Assembly: GCF_008801605.1 (NCBI RefSeq)
Contig: NZ_VZPJ01000001.1
Location: forward strand, 434,001-498,000
From: Pseudomonas brassicacearum subsp. brassicacearum
GTDB taxonomy: Bacteria > Pseudomonadota > Gammaproteobacteria > Pseudomonadales > Pseudomonadaceae
Direction: 5' to 3'
Length of the DNA stretch: 64,000 bases
The position numbers and the translations under genes were made by a program. Below the pieces are notes generated by a model. That model was not told the origin of the DNA and did no database searches. It saw nothing but the letters and a program-made list of their open reading frames with translations. Below, piece by piece: positions 9,745-18,029 of this stretch (position 1 is the first letter of the stretch; each line of letters opens with the position of its first letter).

Positions 9745-9987
9745 ATGATGACTGTTTATTTTGTTGTGATGACGATCTGCAGTGGCTTCGAAGGCTGTGT
9801 CGATGAACGACAACCAGGGCCAACCTTTGCTTCCAAGGCAATGTGCATGGAGACGGCCAGAGTCATGGCGCCGCGCAAAGGGGTGAAGTTCAAGTGTCGC
9901 AAAGAACGTACCTTGGTGGTCCATGAGACGCTGCCGGTAGAAGGTTACGGCAAGATTGTCTCCACCAAGACCGCAGCCCAGCCTTAG
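9745..9987 (+). CDS. Small conserved-looking hypothetical protein, 80 residues
   Basis: Not recognised as a named family. The product is 80 residues with four cysteines, a hydrophobic N-terminus ('MMTVYFVVMTICSGFEGC'), a basic middle and the ending 'AAQP'. GGAGC at 9731-9735 lies nine bases ahead of the first ATG. The composition is protein-like rather than shadow-like, and no long competing frame with better support exists on the other strand. It could be a small exported or membrane-associated protein. A hairpin (CCAAAACCAC/GTGGTCTTGG) follows the stop near 10018-10056. Confidence 0.5.
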   Translation: MMTVYFVVMTICSGFEGCVDERQPGPTFASKAMCMETARVMAPRKGVKFKCRKERTLVVHETLPVEGYGKIVSTKTAAQP

Positions 9988-10129
9988 CAATTTGACCCTC
10001 GTCGACAACGAAAAACCCAAAACCACCCAGCTTTCGTGGACTGAGTGGTCTTGGGGCTGCCCACCGCGCCTTGAACCGGCCGATTGATGGGGAGCCAATT
10101 GGCAACACAACCCCTTGCTCAGAGCATGT

Positions 10130-10261
10130 GTCCGGCCCAATCTTGCGCTCGACCAGATCGGCGGCAATCTCGATGAAGGCGTCCCCGACAAACTTGGCCG
10201 CGGGGCTGACCCGCCTGTCCGCAGGGAAGACCTGAACCGGACGGCTTGGCAGGCTTGCTGC
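10130..10261 (-). pseudogene. Remnant of a LysR-family regulator, C-terminal end only
   Basis: The minus-strand frame reads 'RPVQVFPADRRVSPAAKFVG' followed by 'DAFIEIAADLVERKIGP', the typical end of a LysR substrate-binding domain. The frame begins directly at a stop codon at the edge of the palindromic element at 10264, and it has no start or DNA-binding domain. It is judged a decayed gene tail, cut where the repeat lies. The frame stays open further left to 9890 but no longer resembles LysR. Confidence 0.5.
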
Positions 10262-10263
10262 TT

Positions 10264-10307
10264 AGGTGTGTGTATATCCGTTGCCGCGGTAACGGATATA
10301 CACACCT
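10264..10307. repeat. Compact palindromic element related to the ends of the 33.7/34.5-kb inverted repeats
   Basis: An almost perfect palindrome, with AGGTGTGTGTATATCCGTT on one side and AACGGATATACACACCT on the other. The same GGTGTGTATATCCGTTGC end sequence starts at 33667 and, inverted, ends at 34491. This copy looks like two element ends joined without the internal part. Confidence 0.8.
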
Positions 10308-10362
10308 CTCTGAAGCGCGCCCATCGCATTGACGGACCCCAACCGTCGATAGTTACTCCATC

Positions 10363-12105
10363 TCACCCATTCCCAAGCATCTGCCACAACGACGCCCCCA
10401 CCCCGGTAATGCTCTCCCCGGCAATCAACCCCGCCGCCGCGGTGATGGCGAAACGTTCCGTGAGGCTCGGCCAACGACAGCTCACCAGCCACGTCAGCAC
10501 CGCACCAAGGGCCATCATCAGCGACACCGAGGCCGGCAAGACGAAGGCCAGGCCCAAGGCCGCCGTGCTTGGCAGGTAGCGAGCCCGATGCGCCGGCAGC
10601 AGGCTGTCGAGGATTCCCAACAACAAGCCGACCAGGCCGCCGATGAAAATCGCCCAGCGAATGCTCGCAGACAATGAATCCAGGCCCAGGGTCAAGGTTT
10701 GTGCCACAGCCTTCCAGGTAGCGACCGCCGGGGCCGGCCACTCTTCGGTGAGCAGCATGGTTTGCGGGTCCGGGATCAGGGCCAGGTAAGCCAACACCCC
10801 GACGATGCTACCGACAAAAATCCCCAGGGTCTGGGCGATCAACTGCTTGCGCGGCGTGGCACCAATCGCCCGGCCTACCTTGAAGTCGTTCATCAAGTCG
10901 GTGCACTGCCCGGCCGAACCACCGGCGGTGTTGGCGCTCATCAGGTTGATCGGCACCTGCCCCGGGGCGACGATGCCGAAACTCAACTGGGACAATTGGC
11001 CGATAGCCCCGATCGGCGGAATGCCCGTGGCGCCGACCACTCGGGCGGCCACCGCCGCCAGGCAGATCGCCAAGGGAATGGTCAACAAGGCCATCCACGG
11101 ATTGATGCCGAACAACAGCACTTGCAGGCTCACCACCAGGATGATCGACAGTACGAAACCGACGGCAGGCCCAGGCTTGGGTATCGTCCAGATCGCCCCG
11201 CCGCCCGCCTTGGTGGACCGATGCAATGCCCACAAGCGAATCGCCAACGAGGCCAGGGTCGAGCAGACCATCAGGCTCACCCCCGGCCAGAGCAACCACT
11301 CCACCAACGCAGCGAACTGCGGACCGCTGCCGCCGTGCGGCAACCGCACCAAGCCTTGCGCCAGCAGCCACGGCGCCAACCCGCCCCACGCCAGCAAGGC
11401 ACCGAGCAGCAGGGTCAGGCCCACGCGAATACCGATGATTCCGCCAAACCCCACTAACAACAGCGAAGGGTCGGCGGTAAACGTCAGGCGCTCCAGTTGG
11501 GCGCTCGGAGACCAGCGCGAGATGGTCCACATGAACGTGTCGACCGCCTTGACCAGCCCGGACAGCAACGCGGCGCTGAGCAGCACCTTCAAGCGCGTCG
11601 CAGCTTCGTGGCCGTGGTTGTAGATATGCAGCAGGGTTTCGAGGGTCGCCATGCCCTCGGGAAACTTCAGCGCCTTGTCATTGAGCAGTGAGGGGCGCAG
11701 GTACCAGGCAATCCAAATCCCCAGGAAGCTCACCGAAAAGACCCAGGCCACCATGGGAATGGCGTCCAACTGCTGGCCGGTCAGCAAGGTATAGGCCGGG
11801 ATGGGCGCGACCAGCCCACCGGAAATGATCGACGCAGCGGCAGAGGCCACGGTCTGGTTGATGTTGCTTTCGTGCAGTGTCCAGGGCAGCCGACCCACCG
11901 ATCGACTCGCCAAGCCTTGCCAGATGCCATAGCCAACCAGCAAGGCAATGATCGACATATTGAACGACCAGCCGATCTTCAACCCGGCATAGACATTGGA
12001 AGGTGTCAGCAGGATACCGAGGACGATTCCCGTACTGACCGCACGTGGACTGAGCTCGCGTTCGACGGCGGCGTTCAAGGGGAATGTGGACGAGGTTGGA
12101 TGCAT
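10363..12105 (-). CDS. OPT-family oligopeptide/metal-chelate transporter
   Basis: Integral membrane protein of 580 residues with about 14-16 predicted hydrophobic helices, related to the oligopeptide transporter (OPT) superfamily. The early 'GIVLGILLTPSNVYAGLKIGWSFNMSIIA' region matches the conserved first OPT helices (quoted in part: LTPSNVYAGLKIG), and 'NLMSANTAGGSAGQCTDLMNDFKVG' (part: GQCTDLMNDFKVG) is the internal OPT signature. AAGGA lies six bases before the ATG. The family imports peptides or metal-chelating compounds by proton symport; the substrate here is unknown. It stands alone, separated from the next leftward genes by a REP pair that probably stops transcription. Confidence 0.88.
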   Translation of the reverse strand: MHPTSSTFPLNAAVERELSPRAVSTGIVLGILLTPSNVYAGLKIGWSFNMSIIALLVGYGIWQGLASRSVGRLPWTLHESNINQTVASAAASIISGGLVAPIPAYTLLTGQQLDAIPMVAWVFSVSFLGIWIAWYLRPSLLNDKALKFPEGMATLETLLHIYNHGHEAATRLKVLLSAALLSGLVKAVDTFMWTISRWSPSAQLERLTFTADPSLLLVGFGGIIGIRVGLTLLLGALLAWGGLAPWLLAQGLVRLPHGGSGPQFAALVEWLLWPGVSLMVCSTLASLAIRLWALHRSTKAGGGAIWTIPKPGPAVGFVLSIILVVSLQVLLFGINPWMALLTIPLAICLAAVAARVVGATGIPPIGAIGQLSQLSFGIVAPGQVPINLMSANTAGGSAGQCTDLMNDFKVGRAIGATPRKQLIAQTLGIFVGSIVGVLAYLALIPDPQTMLLTEEWPAPAVATWKAVAQTLTLGLDSLSASIRWAIFIGGLVGLLLGILDSLLPAHRARYLPSTAALGLAFVLPASVSLMMALGAVLTWLVSCRWPSLTERFAITAAAGLIAGESITGVGASLWQMLGNG

Positions 12106-12158
12106 GCGAAATCCTTATCGGCACTGGAGGGCAGCCGCCGGATTCAGACTGATCCCTT

Positions 12159-12246
12159 GTGGGAGCGAGCTTGCTCGCGATAGCGGTGGATCAGTTACAG
12201 AGATAGAGACTGACACTCCGCCATCGCGAGCAAGCTCGCTCCCACA
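12159..12246. repeat. Inverted REP pair
   Basis: TGTGGGAGCGAGCTTGCTCG at 12159 and its reverse complement ending at 12246 flank a 39-bp spacer, the standard Pseudomonas back-to-back REP arrangement. It lies upstream of the OPT gene and downstream of the VOC/YCII genes. Confidence 0.9.
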
Positions 12247-12363
12247 GGACCACTTGAAACGGCAACTCAATAAGTGAACGCAGTATTGGCGCAAGGTTCA
12301 CCTGACAGAGGCAAACCCTGGAGCGTGCTCACCCAAGTCGTCCATCCGTGGGCTGCGCTCGAC

Positions 12364-12771
12364 TTATTTTTCCCCCTCGCAATTGACCATCCAGGCAATC
12401 CCGAAACGGTCTTCGAACATGGCAAAGCGTTCCGCCCAAAAGGTCTTCTCCAGGGGCATGTACACGCTGCCACCTGCACTCAAACCATTGAACAGCCGCT
12501 CGGCCTCCTCCACGCTGTCGACGTTGAGGGAAACCGACACGCCTTGCGGCTTGCGAAACGGTTGGCCCGGTGGGCAGTCGGAGGCCATCAGGCTGAAAGC
12601 GCCGACGGTCAGGCAAGTGTGCATGATCAGGTTGGGATCCTTGGGCATCCCGGTTTCCTCGGGGGCCTCGGCAAAAGACATGGAAAACAGATCGCCGCCC
12701 AGTACCTCCTTATACAAGGCGAAAGCTTGCTTGCAGTTACCGTTGAAGGTCAGGTAAGGAATGATTCTCAT
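12364..12771 (-). CDS. VOC-family protein, PhnB/YjdN-like
   Basis: 135-residue protein of the glyoxalase/bleomycin-resistance (VOC) superfamily: 'MRIIPYLTFNGNCKQAFALY' at the N-terminus, 'EEAERLFNGLSAGGSVYMPL' in the middle and 'FWAERFAMFEDRFGIAWMVN' at the C-terminus, the pattern of the PhnB/YjdN (3-demethylubiquinone methyltransferase-like) group. The start at 12771 is favoured because AGGAG lies eight bases before it. The YCII-type gene is 23 bp upstream on the same strand; VOC and YCII proteins are often neighbours, frequently with an ECF sigma factor that is absent here. The biochemical role is unknown. Confidence 0.85.
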   Translation of the reverse strand: MRIIPYLTFNGNCKQAFALYKEVLGGDLFSMSFAEAPEETGMPKDPNLIMHTCLTVGAFSLMASDCPPGQPFRKPQGVSVSLNVDSVEEAERLFNGLSAGGSVYMPLEKTFWAERFAMFEDRFGIAWMVNCEGEK

Positions 12772-12794
12772 GGTGGGGTCTCCTGTGGTCGGTT

Positions 12795-13220
12795 TCACGA
12801 TTGATCGGACATCTGCGCCCGCATGCGTTCTTCCTGCTCGCGCAACTCGGGGGTAAAGGACTCACCGAACTCCTCGAGCTCGAAGATCTGGCGGATCTCG
12901 ATTTCACTGTCGCTGTCCATCGGGTTCGGGCAGCGCTTGACCCAGTCGATGGCCTCCTGCAACGACTGGACCTTGAAGATCCAGAAGCCGGCGATCAGCT
13001 CCTTGGTTTCAGCAAAGGGCCCGTCGATCACCGTCCGGTCCTTGCCGGAAAACTGCACGCGCACGCCCTCGACACTGGGGCGCAGGCCCTCACCGGCGAG
13101 CATTACCCCGGCCTTGACCAGCTCTTCGTTGTAGGCACCCATGGCGGCCAGCAGTTCCGCGCTGGGCATTTCTCCGGCTTCCGATTCCGGACTGGCTTTG
13201 ACGATCACCATAAATCGCAT
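12795..13220 (-). CDS. YCII/DGPF-family protein
   Basis: 141-residue protein with an N-terminal 'MRFMVIVKASPESEAGE' strand and the diagnostic 'DRTVIDGPFAETKELIAGFW' segment (DGPF motif) followed by 'WVKRCPNP', typical of YCII-related dimeric ferredoxin-like proteins. Sequence upstream of the ATG contains 'CAGGAGATCAGAGC', a good ribosome site. It is probably co-transcribed with the VOC gene. No enzymatic activity can be assigned. Confidence 0.88.
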   Translation of the reverse strand: MRFMVIVKASPESEAGEMPSAELLAAMGAYNEELVKAGVMLAGEGLRPSVEGVRVQFSGKDRTVIDGPFAETKELIAGFWIFKVQSLQEAIDWVKRCPNPMDSDSEIEIRQIFELEEFGESFTPELREQEERMRAQMSDQS

Positions 13221-13360
13221 GCTCTGATCTCCTGAGAGTGGATGGATTAGGCCGTCCGTGTGGCGGCTCTATGGGTTAATCGAATGGCATTGGCCGAAAT
13301 CGACAGCCCGCTACGAATATTTTTTTAACAGACGCCAGGCTAGGCTATTGGACTTCATCC

Positions 13361-13470
13361 TCAATGCAGGATCTGGCTCAGGAACAGCTTGGTGCGGTCG
13401 TTCTGCGGATTGTCGAAGAGGTCGGTTCGACGATTGCATCTTTGCCCATGAAGATCACCCGCCCGACATC
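13361..13470 (-). pseudogene. Decayed 3' end of an amino-acid ABC transporter ATPase
   Basis: On the minus strand one frame gives 'VDVGRVIFMGKDAIVE' and, after a frameshift, 'FDNPQNDRTKLFLSQILH' followed by TGA at 13363-13361. Together these are the C-terminal ~40 residues of a GltL/AotP-type polar amino-acid ABC ATPase. The rest of the gene is missing, and the remnant lies in the 323-bp gap between the YCII gene and the MFS gene. It records a deletion or rearrangement here. Confidence 0.6.
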
Positions 13471-13543
13471 CACAGTTCGACGCACCTCGAAGTGAGGAAC
13501 CTGTCGATCCCATAGTCTGTGAGCCACCCTGGAGGAGATGGCG

Positions 13544-14794
13544 ATGACACACACCCGCTTTTATGGAAAAACCGTACTGGCCTGCACGTTCATCCTGGCG
13601 ATTATCGGCTGGGGGATCGGCTTCTATGGGCCGCCGATTTACATGCAAGCCGTCATGGAGCGCACGGGTTGGCCGATCGCCCAGGTCTCGGCTGCCGTGA
13701 CCTTGCACTTTCTCAGCGGCACGCTTGTCATCGCCAACCTGCCGCGCCTTTACGCGCGCTTCGGGATACCCGCCATCACCCTGCTGGGCAGCATCGTCCT
13801 GGGCATTGGCGTAAACATCTGGGCTCACGCCAACCAGTTATGGGTGCTGTATACCGGCGCCCTCTGCTCGGGTATCGGCTGGGTGACATTGGGTGCTGCG
13901 GCCGTTAACACCCTGATCGCGCCGTGGTACGTCAAGGAGAGACCCAAGGCCCTGGGCAAGGCCTACAACGGCGCCAGCCTGGGTGGGGTGATCTTTTCGC
14001 CGCTGTGGGTGTTGCTGATCGAGCGGTTCGGCTTTGCCATGGCGGCGCTGGCGATCAGCATTGTCGCGGTGCTGCTCATAGGCGCCTTCGCTTTCCTGGT
14101 CTTCAACAAAAGCCCAGAAAGCCTGGGGCAACATCCCGACCATGCAGACCAACCGGAACCCGTACCGATCAGTGCCAGCGCCACGCCGTGGACCGCCATG
14201 CAGACCCTCCGCTCGGCAAGTTTCCGCACCCTGGCAGCCGGTATGTCCTTGGGGCTGTTCGCCCAGATCGGCTTGATCGCGCACCTGTACTCGATTCTGG
14301 TGGGTCGCATGGGGGCGCATGAGGCCTCATTCGCCATGGGTCTGGCCACTGCCAGTGCGATGGGCGGGCGATACGTCGCCGCACGCTTGATGATCCAAGG
14401 CATGAACCGCCGACAACTGGCCTGCCTCGGTTATGTCATCCAGATGCTGGGCACGCTGATGCTTCTCGGCCTGGATCTTCACCCGACAGTGGCCTGGATA
14501 GCCGTGGTGTTGATCGGTTCAGGCATTGGCAATGCCACCTCCTTGCCGCCACTGATAGCCCAGACCGAGCTCAGCCGTGAACAAACCGCCAGGGTAATCG
14601 CCCTGATGGTCGCGATCAGCCAAGCCACCTACGCCTTCGCCCCGGCCTTTTTCGGCCTGTTGCGCTCGCTCTTCACCGATCCGAATCACGCCATCGTCGC
14701 CGTCGTGACAACAGCAGTCGTCGTGCAGGGGCTCGCCATTTGGTCGTTCTTTCGGGGCGTGTCCGCTCGCTGCTTCAAGAAAACCGCTTTCTGA
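13544..14794 (+). CDS. Major facilitator superfamily transporter
   Basis: Inner-membrane carrier of 416 residues with about 12 hydrophobic helices and a central hydrophilic loop (~residues 185-210), the MFS layout. GGAGG at 13531-13535 is eight bases before the ATG at 13544 but only two bases before the ATG at 13538, so the later start is chosen. Its closest appearance is to the monocarboxylate/oxalate-formate-type MFS ('YGPPIYMQAVMERTGWPIAQ' near the start). It converges on the sigma-54 regulator gene with only 26 bp between stops. The substrate is unknown. Confidence 0.85.
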   Translation: MTHTRFYGKTVLACTFILAIIGWGIGFYGPPIYMQAVMERTGWPIAQVSAAVTLHFLSGTLVIANLPRLYARFGIPAITLLGSIVLGIGVNIWAHANQLWVLYTGALCSGIGWVTLGAAAVNTLIAPWYVKERPKALGKAYNGASLGGVIFSPLWVLLIERFGFAMAALAISIVAVLLIGAFAFLVFNKSPESLGQHPDHADQPEPVPISASATPWTAMQTLRSASFRTLAAGMSLGLFAQIGLIAHLYSILVGRMGAHEASFAMGLATASAMGGRYVAARLMIQGMNRRQLACLGYVIQMLGTLMLLGLDLHPTVAWIAVVLIGSGIGNATSLPPLIAQTELSREQTARVIALMVAISQATYAFAPAFFGLLRSLFTDPNHAIVAVVTTAVVVQGLAIWSFFRGVSARCFKKTAF

Positions 14795-14820
14795 CCTCCC
14801 CCCTGGCCATGCGTCACCCG

Positions 14821-16812
14821 CTAAGAACGAAATGCATCAACCTTGAGCCCAAACCGGCTCATTTTGTTGTACAACCCACCCCGCGACACATTCAGCCGCT
14901 GAGCAGCCAGGCGGATATTTCCGCGCGTATCCTTGAGGGCGGCGATGATGGCATTCATCTCATGGGTGCCAAGGTCCGGCGCCATCCGCGGCTCAGGGAC
15001 ACTTCCCCATGTCGATGGGCGCCCTCGCTGCCTGATTTCCAAGGCAAGATCGCTCGGCTCGATCAGTTCGGTCATCGCCAGGTTGGTGGCCCGCTCAATG
15101 ACGTTTTCCAGCTCACGGACATTGCCTGGCCAGTGATAGGCGCCAAGCATGTCCAGCGCCGCGGGCGAAAGGTCCTGCATCGACTTGCGTAGCGACCGGG
15201 CACAACGCGCAAGAAAATGCCGCGCCAGCAACGGCACATCTTCGCGGCGCATCCGCAGTGGCGGCACCGTCAGGTTCAGCACGTTGAGCCGGTAGTAAAG
15301 ATCCTCACGAAAGGCGCCTTCGGCCACTGCCTGGCTCAGGTTGCGGTGGGTGGCGGCGATGATGCGCACGTTGACCCGCAGCGATTTTTTCGCCCCCACC
15401 CGTGTCACCTCGCCTTCCTGCAGGACACGCAGCAGGCTGACCTGCGCATCAAAGGACATGTCACCGATTTCATCGAGGAAGATCGTCCCGCCATCGGCCA
15501 ATTCGAACTTGCCTGCCGACCCACCGCGCGCCGCTCCGGTGAAGGCGCCTTCGACATGACCAAACAGTTCGCTCTGCACCAGGTCACGGGGAATGGCGCC
15601 GCAATTGACCGCCACGAAAGGCCCGCCACATCGGTCGCTGCCATTATGGATAGCCTGGGCGAACAGCTCCTTGCCAGTGCCGCTCTCACCGAGGATCAGC
15701 GTGGTCGAATCACTGCGACTGGCAATCCGCGCCAGGTGCAGTGCATCCTCAATCGCCTGTGAGCGGCCGAGGATGGTTTCGAAGGTGTAGCTGGCCTGGG
15801 TGCCAATGATCCGCCGGGTGATTTCCCGGATGCGTCGGTTCTCGCGCAACGACACAATCCGCCCGCCTTGCTCCAGCGGGCAGACCGACACCAGGCAGGC
15901 CAGATGGCTGCGGTCGTGCAGTTCAAAGGTGCAATCCAGGTCCCGCACCCCTTCCCCGCCCCCCAGCAGGACGGCATCGGTCAATTCGCTCTGGCCCAGG
16001 CTCTTGAACGGGCTGCCGAGCAGGTCACGGCCGACGCGGAACAACTGTCGGGCGTAATGGTTGAGCGCCTTGATGCGGCCCTGCTCATCCAAAACCACCA
16101 AGCCCTCGTTGAGCACCTCAAGGACTGTCTGTTGTTCTTCCAGCAAGGCTTGCAGCGCCATCTGCCTCGAGACCGCCTCGGCCGCGGCCTGGACCGTGCC
16201 CAGCGTATGGAAATGAAACCAGCCGGGTTCCGCCGTCAAGGTCAACATACCCAGCGTCCGGCCCTGGGGATCGCGAATTGGCGCGGCGGCGCAATGCATG
16301 CGGCGCTGGCGCAGGCCAAGCCCGAAGTTCTCCTCGGCCAACACATACACCAAACGGTCTTCGACGATCGCCAGCCCGGTGCAATTGGTGCCCTGTACCG
16401 ACTCCAGCAGTCGACTGCCAATGGGTGTGAGGTCCAGGCCACAGAAATACAAAGTCGTGCCTTCGGCATCGGTCAGGTTGATATGGCCCCTTGGGTTATA
16501 GGCGAGCAAACCGCGCATGACTTGCGCCGCAGCGGCGATCAGCACCCGGTTGGCTGCCAGGGTCGCGGTCAGGTCGGCAGGCGCGACAAAACGGTACTCG
16601 CCGTCTTCCGGATCGAGGCCGGCAGCGACGCTGCGCAACCAGGACTCCCAAATCACCCGGCGGATCCCGGCAGGCCGTTCGATAGCTCCCTGCAAGCACG
16701 CGCGCCAAGCCTCATCCAGCGCAGTGCCTGGCCCTTCGTTCAACGACGCGGGGCCCAGCGTGGTGAGGTAGTCACGGTCTTCGGCGCTCAATGCTGCAGG
16801 TTGCTGGTTCAT
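14821..16812 (-). CDS. Sigma-54-dependent transcriptional activator, AcoR type (GAF-PAS-AAA+-Fis)
   Basis: 663-residue enhancer-binding protein. An N-terminal GAF-type ligand region spans ~85-215 and a PAS-like segment ~230-320. The AAA+ domain has Walker A GESGTGKE at ~375-382, the sigma-54 contact loop GAFTGA at 422-427 and Walker [11 protein letters not shown] at 441-450; a Fis-type helix-turn-helix lies at ~625-660. The complete GAFTGA loop indicates that it activates sigma-54 RNA polymerase. It diverges from the operon beginning at 17007, which has a consensus -24/-12 element and two GACATGTC palindromes, so it is the evident activator of that operon, with the substrate or a metabolite as likely effector. 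Confidence 0.93.
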   Translation of the reverse strand: MNQQPAALSAEDRDYLTTLGPASLNEGPGTALDEAWRACLQGAIERPAGIRRVIWESWLRSVAAGLDPEDGEYRFVAPADLTATLAANRVLIAAAAQVMRGLLAYNPRGHINLTDAEGTTLYFCGLDLTPIGSRLLESVQGTNCTGLAIVEDRLVYVLAEENFGLGLRQRRMHCAAAPIRDPQGRTLGMLTLTAEPGWFHFHTLGTVQAAAEAVSRQMALQALLEEQQTVLEVLNEGLVVLDEQGRIKALNHYARQLFRVGRDLLGSPFKSLGQSELTDAVLLGGGEGVRDLDCTFELHDRSHLACLVSVCPLEQGGRIVSLRENRRIREITRRIIGTQASYTFETILGRSQAIEDALHLARIASRSDSTTLILGESGTGKELFAQAIHNGSDRCGGPFVAVNCGAIPRDLVQSELFGHVEGAFTGAARGGSAGKFELADGGTIFLDEIGDMSFDAQVSLLRVLQEGEVTRVGAKKSLRVNVRIIAATHRNLSQAVAEGAFREDLYYRLNVLNLTVPPLRMRREDVPLLARHFLARCARSLRKSMQDLSPAALDMLGAYHWPGNVRELENVIERATNLAMTELIEPSDLALEIRQRGRPSTWGSVPEPRMAPDLGTHEMNAIIAALKDTRGNIRLAAQRLNVSRGGLYNKMSRFGLKVDAFRS

Positions 16813-16837
16813 TATCCGGCCAACTGTTCATATTTTC

Positions 16838-16859
16838 GACATGTCAGTATAGACATGTC
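16838..16859. promoter_or_regulatory. Twin GACATGTC palindromes, probable enhancer sites for the sigma-54 activator
   Basis: Two identical self-complementary octamers at 16838-16845 and 16852-16859, 14 bp apart, are nested in a longer inverted repeat (GTTCAT at about 16826 with ATGAAC near 16871). They lie about 70-85 bp upstream of the -24 element and just ahead of the activator's own start, so they could serve activation of the operon and autoregulation. Confidence 0.6.
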
Positions 16860-16923
16860 ATTTAAATGAACATGAATTTCAATAAAAACAAATAAATTCC
16901 CTTTAGTATCAATTAGTTAATTA

Positions 16924-16940
16924 TTGGCACAGCACTTGCT
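16924..16940 (+). promoter_or_regulatory. Sigma-54 (-24/-12) promoter of the MocA-dehydrogenase operon
   Basis: TTGGCACAGCACTTGCT matches the consensus TGGCAC-N5-TTGCT, with GG (16926-16927) and GC (16938-16939) separated by exactly ten bases. Transcription should start near 16951, about 56 bp before the first ATG. Confidence 0.8.
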
Positions 16941-17006
16941 CCCTGCCTGGACAGACGAGGACATTCTTACCGCCGAGTCGTAAAAACAATAAAGGGAGTC
17001 ATGTTC

Positions 17007-18029
17007 ATGAGCACATCCAAGACCATTCACCTTGGCCTCATCGGCGCCGGCCGCATGGGCAGTTTTCACGGCCTGACCGCCGCCCGGCACATCCCCGGCG
17101 CCTGCCTCGCCGCCATCGCCGACCCTACCCCCGGCCAAGCCGCACGCTTGGCGGCAGAACTGGACGTGCAGAAGGTCTATACCGACCCACAGCAATTACT
17201 CGGTGACCCGGACATCGACGCCGTGCTGATTGCCGCCCCGGCACGCAGCCATGCCGAATTGGTGATCAGTGCGGCCCGGGCCGGCAAAGGGGTGTTCTGT
17301 GAAAAACCGATGGCCATCACCCTGGACGAAGCTGACCGCGCCATCGCCGCCGCTGCTGACGCGCGGGTGACGCTACAAGTTGGCTTCAACCGTCGCTTTG
17401 CCAGAAGTTTTCGCACTGCTCACCTGGACGTGGTCGGCGGCCGCATCGGTACGCCACAACTGCTGCGCTCGCTGACCCGCGACCCAGCGCTGAACAACCC
17501 GGCCGCGTCGCCGCAATGGGTAATCTTCCTCGAAACCCTGATCCATGACTTCGATGCCCTGCGCTACCTGAATCCGGGCGCCGAAGCGGTTGAGGTTTTT
17601 GTGATGGCCGATGCCCTGATCGCACCGGACTACAAGGACAAAGGATTTCTCGACACCGCGGTGGTCACGATCCGTTTCGATAACGGCGCCATCGCCACGG
17701 CCGAGGCCAATTTCCAGGCAGTGTATGGCTACGATGTCCGCGGCGAAGTGTTCGGCAGCGCTGGCATGCTGACCATGGGCAACGTCAACGACTCTGACTT
17801 GCTGCGGTACCTGGCCAATGGGGTCCAGGCCGACACCCAGCGCATGGACACCGACCTGCTGCGTGATGCCTATGTGGCCGAGCTCAACCACTTCGTCAGT
17901 TGCGTGCGCAGCGGTGAAAAACCTCTGGCCAGCGGTGAAGACGCGCGGGCAGCACTGGCGATTGCCCGTGCCTGTATCGAGTCCTTCCAGCAGGGCAAAG
18001 CGGTGCGTGTGCAAGGAGCTCTGTCATGA
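17007..18029 (+). CDS. Gfo/Idh/MocA-family NAD(P)-dependent dehydrogenase (myo-inositol 2-dehydrogenase-like)
   Basis: 340-residue oxidoreductase with N-terminal Rossmann motif GLIGAGRMG, the family lysine motif 'CEKPMA' at ~95-100 and the C-terminal-domain signature 'LETLIHDFDALRYL' containing the catalytic Asp/His region. Such enzymes oxidise a hydroxyl group on cyclitols or sugars. AGGGAG at 16993-16998 is eight bases ahead of the ATG at 17007, better spaced than the ATG at 17001. It is the first gene of a sigma-54-controlled operon and overlaps the next gene by four bases. With a TIM-barrel isomerase and a sugar-binding protein following, a polyol or keto-sugar pathway is likely; inositol is one candidate. 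Confidence 0.88.
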   Translation: MSTSKTIHLGLIGAGRMGSFHGLTAARHIPGACLAAIADPTPGQAARLAAELDVQKVYTDPQQLLGDPDIDAVLIAAPARSHAELVISAARAGKGVFCEKPMAITLDEADRAIAAAADARVTLQVGFNRRFARSFRTAHLDVVGGRIGTPQLLRSLTRDPALNNPAASPQWVIFLETLIHDFDALRYLNPGAEAVEVFVMADALIAPDYKDKGFLDTAVVTIRFDNGAIATAEANFQAVYGYDVRGEVFGSAGMLTMGNVNDSDLLRYLANGVQADTQRMDTDLLRDAYVAELNHFVSCVRSGEKPLASGEDARAALAIARACIESFQQGKAVRVQGALS

